A program made the position numbers and the translations under genes. Below, piece by piece: positions 1 through 5,086 of a stretch of 5,685 nt of DNA; the first letter of the stretch is position 1, and each line of letters begins with the position of its first letter. Source of the stretch: Actinomycetes bacterium (GTDB taxonomy: Bacteria > Actinomycetota > Acidimicrobiia > Acidimicrobiales > Bog-793); NCBI GenBank assembly GCA_021785095.1, contig JAJYGM010000789.1, forward strand, positions 1 through 5,685, read 5' to 3'. Below the pieces are notes generated by a model. It searched no databases. It was not told where the DNA came from and saw nothing but the letters and a program-made list of their open reading frames with translations.

Positions 1-35
1 GCCGCGCGTGGGTCCTGGATGGCTCCTCTCGCCGT

Positions 36-692
36 TCAGATCGCGTGCGCCTCGATCACCGCCATGATGGCTGCGACCAGGTCCTGGACGAAGGCGTCGT
101 CGAGCGGCAGGTGGCCGTGGAGCAGCCTGTGGTAGGCGGGTCCGTAGAGGAGGTCGAGGAGGAGCGCCGTGTTCGCTTCGGGCGCGAGCTCGCCGCGGTC
201 GACGGCCCGCAGCAGGACGACGAGGTGGCGCCAGCGCACCGGGCCGACGAACCGCTCCCGCCATGTGCTGGCGAGCTCGGGGTCCCGCTGCACCTCGGCG
301 ATGAGCCCCCTGAGCGTCCGCCCGGTCGCAGGCTGGCGCACCGTACGGACGAAGCCTCTGAGCAGCTCGGTGAGGTCGTTCCCGAGGCTGCCGGTGTCGG
401 GCAGCGGTTGGTGCTCGAGGAACTCGGCCACGAAGGCGTCGAAGGCGAGCGTGCCCTTCGACGGCCACCGGCGGTAGATGGAGGCCTTCCCGACGTGGGC
501 GCGCGCTGCGACCTCTTCGATCGTCATCGTTGCGAGCCCTCGCTCGGCGAGGAGCTGGGCAGTGGCTCGGAGGATCGCCTGTTCGGTCTTCTCGCTCGGT
601 GGTCGGCCGCGGCCGCCGAGCCCGTCCCGCGGGCGCTGGAGCACCCGAGACGGTTCCCCCAGTGACGGGTTCGCCGGTGCGGCTCCCTCCAT
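36..692 (-). CDS. TetR/AcrR-family transcriptional repressor, probable regulator of the divergent MFS pump
   Basis: A 218-residue protein, a normal length for the family. The N-terminal helix-turn-helix domain spans about residues 34-85, with KTEQAILRATAQLLAERG followed by MTIEEVAARAHVGKASIYRR, the classic TetR recognition-helix pattern (VGKASIYRRWPSK). The ligand-binding half (about 95-218) ends in LLYGPAYHRLLHGHLPLDDA, which resembles the TetR_C_16-like C-terminal domain. I chose the ATG at 692 because the domain begins about 33 residues later. An in-frame ATG at 815 would add 41 residues, but it would place coding sequence over both palindromes of the intergenic region. The ribosome binding site at 692 is weak (AGG about 10 bases upstream). 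Family knowledge: such proteins dimerise, bind a palindrome, and release it when a small molecule binds. Inference: it represses itself and the exporter starting at 996. The inducing ligand cannot be read from the sequence. Confidence 0.93.
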   Translation of the reverse strand: MEGAAPANPSLGEPSRVLQRPRDGLGGRGRPPSEKTEQAILRATAQLLAERGLATMTIEEVAARAHVGKASIYRRWPSKGTLAFDAFVAEFLEHQPLPDTGSLGNDLTELLRGFVRTVRQPATGRTLRGLIAEVQRDPELASTWRERFVGPVRWRHLVVLLRAVDRGELAPEANTALLLDLLYGPAYHRLLHGHLPLDDAFVQDLVAAIMAVIEAHAI

Positions 693-717
693 CGACTGCC
701 AGCCTACCGCAAATTGG

Positions 718-737
718 GAAACGGTTCGTACCGTCTC
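718..737. promoter_or_regulatory. Putative TetR operator 1 (imperfect 20-bp palindrome)
   Basis: GAAACGGTTCGTACCGTCTC is an inverted repeat with ACGGT (721-725) and ACCGT (730-734) as perfect inner arms. Outer bases also pair, except one position per arm. It lies 26 bases upstream of the repressor start codon, over the probable promoter (a weak -10-like TACGAA on the minus strand at 725-730). Length, symmetry and place fit a TetR-family operator. Binding by the adjacent repressor is inferred. Confidence 0.6.
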
Positions 738-792
738 GTTCCTGATGACTGCACCGGCGCTCTCAGGATCGACCCATAGGGCTCCGAAATAA

Positions 793-812
793 AAAACGAG
801 ACGTAGCGTTTT
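793..812. promoter_or_regulatory. Putative TetR operator 2 (second 20-bp palindrome)
   Basis: AAAACGAGACGTAGCGTTTT pairs AAAACG (793-798) with CGTTTT (807-812) around a central ACGT; 16 of 20 positions are symmetric. Aligned to the palindrome at 718-737, 13 of 20 bases match, including the AAACG and CGTA.CGT.T positions. The centres are 75 bp apart, about seven helical turns. It lies in the AT-rich part of the intergenic region on the pump side, where the pump promoter is expected, so it probably controls that gene. No clear -35/-10 pair could be assigned. Confidence 0.5.
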
Positions 813-831
813 CATATGCGGATCGACATGG

Positions 832-943
832 GTCGAGCCGGCGACGCGCGTCGATGGCGGTCGAGCCGGCGGCGCGCGTCGATGGCGGTCGAGCCGGCGA
901 CCCGCGCCGATGGCGGTCGAGCCGGCGACCCTGGCCGACGGCA
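832..943. repeat. Four tandem copies of a 28-bp GC-rich repeat in the MFS leader
   Basis: The units start at 832, 860, 888 and 916 with an exact 28-base period. Each begins GTCGAGCCGGCG and the first three end in CGATGGCG. Copies 1 and 2 differ at one base; copies 3 and 4 are progressively more divergent. A degenerate partial copy may precede 832. The first copy contains the perfect palindrome CGACGCGCGTCG (842-853), and GCCGGC recurs in every unit, so the RNA leader could fold strongly. Because 28 is not a multiple of three, the ATG in each of the first three copies (854, 882, 910) falls in a different frame. There are no spacers, so this is a minisatellite-like tandem repeat and not a CRISPR array. 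Confidence 0.9.
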
Positions 944-981
944 AGGCGCAGGGCTGCGCGAAGGAACACAAGGAAGAGATG

Positions 982-989
982 AGGAGGTG
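982..989 (+). promoter_or_regulatory. Strong Shine-Dalgarno that sets the TTG start of the MFS gene
   Basis: AGGAGGTG is an almost perfect anti-16S match, six bases before TTG at 996. A weaker purine run (GGAAGAG, 972-978) could serve the in-frame GTG at 987. The in-frame ATGs at 816, 828 and 882 lack any such site and lie in or before the repeat. Confidence 0.7.
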
Positions 990-995
990 TCGGAG

Positions 996-2594
996 TTGGC
1001 TGCAGCGAGCACCATTGCGAACGTCCGGCGGATCGAAACCACCGCGGCGCGGGAGCACGCGAGCCCGGTGCGTCGCCCTCGCGTCGCCCCCTTGCTCCTC
1101 ATCCTCGTGGCCGCGTTCATGGTGGTCCTCGACTTCAGCATCGTGAACGTCGCCCTCGCCTCGATCGAGCGCGAGCTCCACGCGGGCACGGCGACGGTGC
1201 AGTGGGTCATCACCGCGTACGCGATCACGTTCGGTGGCCTGCTCGTCTTCGGCGGCCGGATCGGCGACATCTTCGGACGCCGTCGCATGTTCGTCGTCGG
1301 GCTCGTGCTCTTCTCGCTGGCGTCGCTCGCGGGCGGGTTCGCGCCCTCGATCGGCCTGCTCGTCGCTGCGAGGGGTGCTCAGGGCATCGGTGCGGCGCTC
1401 GTCGCACCGGCCGCGCTCTCGCTCATCACGACGAGCACGCCGGAGGGAGCCGCGCGCAACCGGGCTCTGGGCTACTACGGCGCCGTCGCGTCGATGGGCT
1501 TCGTGGCGGGCCTCGTGCTCGGCGGGGTGCTGGTCCAGTACTTCGACTGGCGTTCGGTGCTGTGGGTCAACGTGCCGATCGGCCTGATCGCCGCCGCGCT
1601 CGCACCTGTTCTCATCGCCGAAGTGCCTCGGGGGGGGCGGGGGACGAGGCTCGACGTAGGGGGAGCGCTGCTCGTCACCGGCGCAGTCGCCGCCCTCGTC
1701 TACGGGGTCTCCGAGGGTCCCGATCTCGGCTGGACGTCTTTGGAGACGCTCGGCGCCTTCGCGCTCTCGCTCGCTCTTGGAGCAGCGTTCGTCTACGTCG
1801 AAAGGCATCACCCCGAGCCGCTCGTGCGCTTCGGGATGCTCGGCGGACGCGGGCTTCGCTCTGCCAACGTCGCGATGGTCCTGCTCGGCGCGTGGTCTGC
1901 CGGCGAGCTGCTCACCGTGCCGCTCTTCTTCCAGCTCGTGCTGCACTACCCTCCGCTCGTCACCGGGCTCGCCATGGCCCCCCAGGGGATGGTCGGGTTC
2001 GCCGCAGCTGCCCGGGGTGCGAGCATCGTGCGCCGCTATGGCGTGCGTGCGCTGCTCGTCGGCTCGACCGTCGCCGGCGGTCTCGGCCTGCTGCTTCTCG
2101 GGTTGTTCCTGGGGTCGCACGACTACGCGCTGCTCCTGCCTGGCTTCGTGCTCACCGGGGCCGGAACGGCCTCGAGCGCCTTCGGCGCGACCGTGGCAGC
2201 CACCGAGGGAGTGGCAGCCGCGGAGCAGGGTCTGGCAGGCGGGCTCGTCAACATGACCCGTCAGGTCGGGGCTGCCGTGGGTGCGGCGCTGGCGGCGGGG
2301 ATCATCGGCACCGGGGTGGGGTCCGGCGGCTCGATCGGACCGGACCGTTCCTCGCTCCTGGTCGTCGGCGCGTTCGCCTTCGTTGCTGCGGTGGTGGTCG
2401 GCCGTGGCGTCGCCGGCAGGAATCGCCGAGCGGCTCATCTCGCCATGGAGGCGGGCGTGCCCGAGGTGGGCGCTGACGCGGGCGTCCCGCCCGCGGGGTT
2501 CGTGCCGCGGCCGCGCCCGGCCGTGCTCCTACACTCGCTCGACGTGACGCCCGAGCCGTGCTCCGACCTCGTCGAGCCTCGGATGGCGGGATGA
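996..2594 (+). CDS. DHA2-type (EmrB/QacA-like) 14-helix MFS drug/H+ antiporter
   Basis: A 532-residue inner-membrane exporter, the usual size for the 14-helix DHA2 group. Visible family motifs from the TTG start are: LDFSIVNVALASI in helix 1 (about 45-57, motif D1), GGRIGDIFGRRR in the helix 2-3 loop (86-97, motif A), ARGAQGIGAAL in helix 4 (125-135, motif B), and a helix 5 motif C region with AGLVLGG followed by FDWRSVLWVNVPIG (about 183-196). Further hydrophobic helices continue to SSLLVVGAFAFVAAVVVG near residue 470. Known role of the family: proton-driven efflux of drugs, dyes or solvents; the substrate here is unknown. An unusual tail of about 60 polar, proline-rich residues follows the last helix. 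The gene diverges from the TetR repressor at 36-692 and is very probably under its control. Its stop codon overlaps the next start (ATGA at 2591). An 8-G run (1630-1637) lies in the loop EVPRGGRGTR. The start could instead be GTG 987. Confidence 0.93.
   Translation: MAAASTIANVRRIETTAAREHASPVRRPRVAPLLLILVAAFMVVLDFSIVNVALASIERELHAGTATVQWVITAYAITFGGLLVFGGRIGDIFGRRRMFVVGLVLFSLASLAGGFAPSIGLLVAARGAQGIGAALVAPAALSLITTSTPEGAARNRALGYYGAVASMGFVAGLVLGGVLVQYFDWRSVLWVNVPIGLIAAALAPVLIAEVPRGGRGTRLDVGGALLVTGAVAALVYGVSEGPDLGWTSLETLGAFALSLALGAAFVYVERHHPEPLVRFGMLGGRGLRSANVAMVLLGAWSAGELLTVPLFFQLVLHYPPLVTGLAMAPQGMVGFAAAARGASIVRRYGVRALLVGSTVAGGLGLLLLGLFLGSHDYALLLPGFVLTGAGTASSAFGATVAATEGVAAAEQGLAGGLVNMTRQVGAAVGAALAAGIIGTGVGSGGSIGPDRSSLLVVGAFAFVAAVVVGRGVAGRNRRAAHLAMEAGVPEVGADAGVPPAGFVPRPRPAVLLHSLDVTPEPCSDLVEPRMAG
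2530..2535 (+). promoter_or_regulatory. Possible -10 element for the glycosylase gene inside the MFS tail
   Basis: TACACT lies about 56 bases before the glycosylase start codon, within the end of the MFS coding sequence. It is identical to the -10 box proposed for the MarR gene at 4060-4065. No -35 match is visible, so this is a weak call. If real, the repair gene could be transcribed without the pump. Confidence 0.25.
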
Positions 2595-3283
2595 GCATCT
2601 CCTACGCCGGGGCCGCCCGGATTCTCGCCGGCCGCGACCCGGTGATCGAGCGGCTCTTCGAAGCCGTCGGGCCGCCGCGGCTTCACCCGCCCCTCGGGAG
2701 CCATTTCGGCGCATTGGTGCGCGACGTCGTCTACCAGCAACTCGCCGGGCCTGCCGCCGCGGCGATCCACGGAAGGCTGCTCGAGTGCCTGGGCGGCGAG
2801 GCGGAGCCGCAACGGCTCATCGAGCTCTCCGACGTGCAGCTTCGCTCGGTGGGGCTCTCGGCCACCAAGTCCGCGTCGTTGCGGGACCTGGCGTCGAAGG
2901 TGCTCGACGGCACCGTGACGCTCGAGCGAGGTGGGCTCGATCGAGAAGACGACAAGGAGCTCGTCGCCCGTCTCTCCGCCGTGCGCGGCATCGGCAAGTG
3001 GACGGCGGAGATGTTCCTCATGTTCCAGCTCCGTCGGATCGACGTCTGGCCGACGGGAGACCTCGGCGTCCGACGAGGCTACGGATTCGCGTGGGGCGTG
3101 CCCATGCCGAGTGCCCGCGAGCTGGAGCCGCTGGGCGACGCCTTCCGCCCGTACCGGTCGGTGGTCGCGTGGTACTGCTGGCGAGCCGTCGAGCTCTACG
3201 CCTCCGGTACCGGAGGTTCACGCGATGGCGCCGGGGCAGGGTCGCCACGTCGCCGCGCGACGACGGCGCGGGTAGTCACGTAG
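2591..3283 (+). CDS. AlkA-type DNA-3-methyladenine glycosylase (HhH-GPD superfamily)
   Basis: A 230-residue base-excision-repair enzyme that should cleave the N-glycosidic bond of alkylated purines such as 3-methyladenine in DNA. Evidence: VYQQLAGPAAAAI (47-59) matches the QQ(I/L)s..AA..I helix of the family. The helix-hairpin-helix LSAVRGIGKWTAE (128-140) is near-canonical. The catalytic aspartate is Asp157 in WPTGDLGVRRG. FRPYRSVVAWYCWRAVEL (185-202) is the usual C-terminal helix. The extra N-terminal domain of E. coli AlkA is absent, as in the short Mag-like members. No iron-sulfur cysteine cluster is visible, which argues against the EndoIII/MutY branch. The ATG at 2591 overlaps the MFS stop (ATGA), suggesting translational coupling. 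An in-frame upstream ATG at 2558 would add 11 residues but does not fit the family start. About 25 residues at the C-terminus are low-complexity and Arg/Ala/Gly-rich. The call is firm; the exact lesion preference is not readable. Confidence 0.93.
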   Translation: MSISYAGAARILAGRDPVIERLFEAVGPPRLHPPLGSHFGALVRDVVYQQLAGPAAAAIHGRLLECLGGEAEPQRLIELSDVQLRSVGLSATKSASLRDLASKVLDGTVTLERGGLDREDDKELVARLSAVRGIGKWTAEMFLMFQLRRIDVWPTGDLGVRRGYGFAWGVPMPSARELEPLGDAFRPYRSVVAWYCWRAVELYASGTGGSRDGAGAGSPRRRATTARVVT

Positions 3284-3296
3284 CGAACAGTTGGTG

Positions 3297-3340
3297 CGGC
3301 GGTGCTCACGGCGGCCGGACGGCCTCCGTGAGCACCGCCG
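3297..3340. terminator. Long GC-rich hairpin between convergent genes, probable bidirectional terminator
   Basis: Arms 3297-3311 and 3326-3340 pair perfectly over 15 bp (core GGCGGTGCTCACGG / CCGTGAGCACCGCC). After one C/T mismatch a further 4 bp pair (GGCC/GGCC) around a GGAC loop. It lies 13 bases after the glycosylase stop and 27 bases beyond the YceI stop on the other strand. No U-tract follows in either direction, so it is the U-less hairpin type often reported in high-GC actinobacteria. Position and stem quality support termination or 3'-end protection of both transcripts. Confidence 0.7.
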
Positions 3341-3367
3341 GCTCGCTCAGGTCGCGGGTTCCCCCTC

Positions 3368-3919
3368 TCAGGCCCGGACGGCCTCGACCTCGAATTCCAA
3401 GGTGACGTTCTCGCTCACGAGGACGCCGCCCGCGTCGAGCGCCACGTTCCAGTTCAGCCCCCAGTCCTTCCGATTGACCGTGGTCGACCCCTCGAGGCCG
3501 ATCCGGGTGTTGCCCCAGGGGTCGACGGCGGTGCCCGTGTACACAAGGTCGAAGGTGATCGGCTTGGTCACTCCCTTCACCGTGAGGTCACCGGTGACGC
3601 GGTAGGTGCCCTCCGACACGCCCTCGACCTTGGTCGAGACGAAGGTGATCTCGGGGTGCTCGTCCATCGAGAAGAAGTCGTTGCTCCGCAGGTGGGCGTC
3701 ACGCTCGGCGTTCCGGGTGTCGATGCTCGCCGTCTTGATCGTGAGCTGGAAGTGCGATCTGGTGGGGTCGTCCGCGTCGAAGCTCCCCGTGCCGTCGACG
3801 TCGTCGAACGAGCCTCTCACCTTGGCGACCATGGCGTGACGGGCGACGAACCCGATGTGGCTGTGGCTCGGGTCGATCTTGTACGTGCCGGTGACCGCCG
3901 AAGGCGCGGTGCTGGTCAT
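3368..3919 (-). CDS. YceI-family lipocalin-like protein
   Basis: A 183-residue protein covering the whole YceI domain, an eight-stranded antiparallel barrel that binds isoprenoid-type amphiphiles in characterised relatives. Signature segments in order: GTYKIDPSHSHIGFVARHAM (11-30), NDFFSMDEHPEITFVSTKVE (80-99), GDLTVKGVTKPITFDLVY (110-127), and GSTTVNRKDWGLNWN (144-158). The C-terminal strand is SENVTLEFEVEAV. There is no signal peptide or lipobox: the N-terminus is short, polar and lacks a hydrophobic core, so a cytoplasmic location is likely, unlike the periplasmic E. coli protein. The ATG at 3919 is preceded by AAGGAGAGG (3926-3934) six bases away, an excellent ribosome binding site that rules out the longer in-frame upstream reading. 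The gene diverges from the MarR gene at 4072, and a palindrome lies between them. Its physiological ligand is unknown; regulation by the neighbouring MarR protein is inferred. Confidence 0.95.
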   Translation of the reverse strand: MTSTAPSAVTGTYKIDPSHSHIGFVARHAMVAKVRGSFDDVDGTGSFDADDPTRSHFQLTIKTASIDTRNAERDAHLRSNDFFSMDEHPEITFVSTKVEGVSEGTYRVTGDLTVKGVTKPITFDLVYTGTAVDPWGNTRIGLEGSTTVNRKDWGLNWNVALDAGGVLVSENVTLEFEVEAVRA

Positions 3920-3988
3920 GGAGTGCCTCTCCTTCACTTTCTGGGGGCTCTTCGCGCTCCCAGGCCGATCGTGTCCGATGTGACAGTC

Positions 3989-4009
3989 GCGGTCCCTCTC
4001 CGAGACCGC
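3989..4009. other. Possible stem-loop in the YceI 5' leader
   Basis: GCGGTC (3989-3994) pairs with GACCGC (4004-4009) around a 9-base loop, with one more possible pair inside. If the YceI promoter lies near 4020-4040, this hairpin would be near the 5' end of its transcript. The nearby TGTC/GACA inverted repeat (3972-3985) is short and may be chance. No riboswitch class is recognised. Confidence 0.25.
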
Positions 4010-4022
4010 ATCCCCCTCTACG

Positions 4023-4042
4023 CTACATGATATGTCATCTAG
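4023..4042. promoter_or_regulatory. Putative MarR operator (20-bp AT-rich palindrome) between YceI and MarR
   Basis: CTACATGATATGTCATCTAG is symmetric at 16 of 20 positions (CTA.ATGA.AT.TCAT.TAG). It is the most AT-rich segment in its neighbourhood. It ends 17 bases before the TACACT -10 box of the MarR gene, so it covers that promoter's -35 region, and it sits where the divergent YceI promoter would be (a -10-like TAGCGT reads on the minus strand at 4020-4025). Size and placement are typical of MarR-family operators. Binding is inferred. Confidence 0.6.
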
Positions 4043-4059
4043 TCCCGTCCGCTGACGCG

Positions 4060-4065
4060 TACACT
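4060..4065 (+). promoter_or_regulatory. -10 box of the MarR gene, likely giving a leaderless mRNA
   Basis: TACACT is followed by six bases (GGGCCC) and then the ATG at 4072. Transcription normally starts about seven bases after the -10 box, which places the first transcribed base at the A of the start codon. No Shine-Dalgarno is present before this ATG. Leaderless transcripts are common in actinobacteria. The -35 region falls inside the palindrome at 4023-4042. Confidence 0.55.
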
Positions 4066-4071
4066 GGGCCC

Positions 4072-4656
4072 ATGTTGCAGGGCGCCTCAACCCAAGAGAG
4101 TGGGGACGAGGGGGGGGAACGGGCACGGTGGCTCGACGAGCGCGAGCAGCGTGCCTGGCGCTCGCTGCAGGTGATGCAGGCGCGGCTCAACGCCGCGCTC
4201 GGCAGCGAGCTCGCGGCGGAGTCGGACCTGTCGTTGGCGGACTACGTGGTCCTGGTCGTCCTCACCGAGAAGCCACAGGGTGCGGCGCGGCTCTTCGAGC
4301 TGGCCGTCGGCCTCGGCTGGGAGCGCAGTCGCGTCTCGCACCAGATCGCGCGCATGGCGTCGCGGGGTCTCGTGCGCAAGGAGCGTTGTCCCTCTGACCG
4401 AAGGGGAGCGGTCGTCGTCGTGACCGACGCGGGTCGGAGCGCGATCGAGTCGGCCGCGCCCGGGCACGTGCGCGCGGTCCGGCAGATCTTCATCGACCCG
4501 CTCACCGACGAGCAGCTCGATGTGGTCGCGGACGTCTCTCGGCGAGTGATCGACGCGATCGATCGTGCGGAGGGCTCGCACGGCCGTGACGAGGTCGGAG
4601 CAGGCTCCGCACCTCCTCTGGGTCCGGACGTCACCCGCGCCGCTCCGAAGCGGTGA
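4072..4656 (+). CDS. MarR-family winged-helix transcriptional regulator
   Basis: A 194-residue protein. An amphipathic dimerisation helix (about 18-50) precedes the winged helix-turn-helix. SDLSLADYVVLVVL (51-64) is the family's conserved opening of the DNA-binding lobe, WERSRVSHQIARMASRGLV (83-101) is the recognition helix, and RKERCPSDRRGAVVVVTDAGR (about 102-122) is the wing with the signature D.RG....T..G. PLTDEQLDVVADVSRRVIDAI (about 143-163) is the C-terminal dimer helix. The last 30 residues are low-complexity. The start at 4072 follows a -10 box at leaderless distance; in-frame codons upstream to 4027 would run through the palindrome and are unlikely to be used. Cys106 in the wing could be redox-sensitive, but the residue is common here in this subgroup and proves nothing. 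Inference: it represses itself and the divergent YceI gene. An 8-G run (4110-4117) near the 5' end encodes residues 13-15 or so. Confidence 0.93.
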   Translation: MLQGASTQESGDEGGERARWLDEREQRAWRSLQVMQARLNAALGSELAAESDLSLADYVVLVVLTEKPQGAARLFELAVGLGWERSRVSHQIARMASRGLVRKERCPSDRRGAVVVVTDAGRSAIESAAPGHVRAVRQIFIDPLTDEQLDVVADVSRRVIDAIDRAEGSHGRDEVGAGSAPPLGPDVTRAAPKR

Positions 4657-5054
4657 TCTGCTGCTCGACCCGGGCTAGGTCGGCAGAGGAGCTGCTCGAC
4701 ACCCCGGTTCTCCCGGGCAACCGCCACGTCGGCCGCCTCGGAGGTGGACGGGAGGAGGGTGAGGTCAAGGAGCGCCGCTCCCGTCTTGTCGCCGGCGTGC
4801 CCCGGCCAGCGGTGGTCGGGGTTGGGGCTTAAGGGGCGACCTCGGGGTGCACCCTGCCCCAGGCGCGGAGGCTCGCACCCGCACGCACCTGCCACGGCGG
4901 GTCGGGAGGGGCGTCCACCCGGGGTTCGTCGCCCTCGACCGGCTCGGCGATGTCGGGCGTGGCGAAGGCGCTGCGAGTCCCCCCTGGTGGCGCGGTTCGG
5001 GGTGAGCCGAAGGTCCACCATGTCGGTGGCCACCGGGGCGATCCTCGGTGTGTT
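4631..5054 (-). pseudogene. Unrecognised coding-like pieces in shifting frames (possible decayed gene)
   Basis: No intact gene is defensible here. On the minus strand, stretches with actinobacterial codon bias and plausible protein composition switch frame. They are: 5054-4960 (contains IAPVATDMVDLRLTPNRA); 4978-4829 (contains FATPDIAEPVEGDEPRVDA, ending in TAA); 4790-4686 (contains GAALLDLTLLPSTSEAADVA and ENRGVEQLL); and 4684-4631 (ADLARVEQQITASERRG, stop TGA). Dropping one T at 4685 joins the last two smoothly, which suggests a gene remnant or local sequence errors. The last piece overlaps the MarR 3' end by 26 bases. I recognise no family. GC bias also favours one plus-strand frame in each piece, so the strand is uncertain; composition (Asp/Glu/Pro/Val) is why I prefer minus. 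Confidence 0.25.
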
Positions 5055-5086
5055 GCTTCTCGAACGCACCCAAGGAGCGCGCCCCG

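Noticed and set aside
832..943. CRISPR array
   Set aside because: The 28-bp units are directly adjacent with no spacers and no cas genes are nearby.
36..2438. 800-codon open frame on the minus strand spanning the TetR gene and the antisense of the MFS gene
   Set aside because: Only the last 218 codons are a real protein. The rest is arginine- and histidine-rich antisense of the MFS gene, open because of high GC content.
1202..2476. 424-codon plus-strand frame inside the MFS gene
   Set aside because: Shadow frame: arginine-rich composition with no domain, while the overlapping frame carries all the MFS motifs.
3368..4126. Longer YceI form starting at 4126
   Set aside because: The extra N-terminus would run through the MarR start and the palindrome, and the ATG at 3919 has a near-perfect ribosome binding site.
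4660..4700. Direct repeat GCTGCTCGAC (4660-4669 and 4691-4700) as a mobile-element target duplication
   Set aside because: Ten GC-rich bases 31 apart with no element or inverted ends between them; likely chance.
5024..5035. Perfect palindrome CGGTGGCCACCG as an operator
   Set aside because: Short, all-GC symmetric words are common in this base composition, and there is no promoter or gene start it would serve with confidence.
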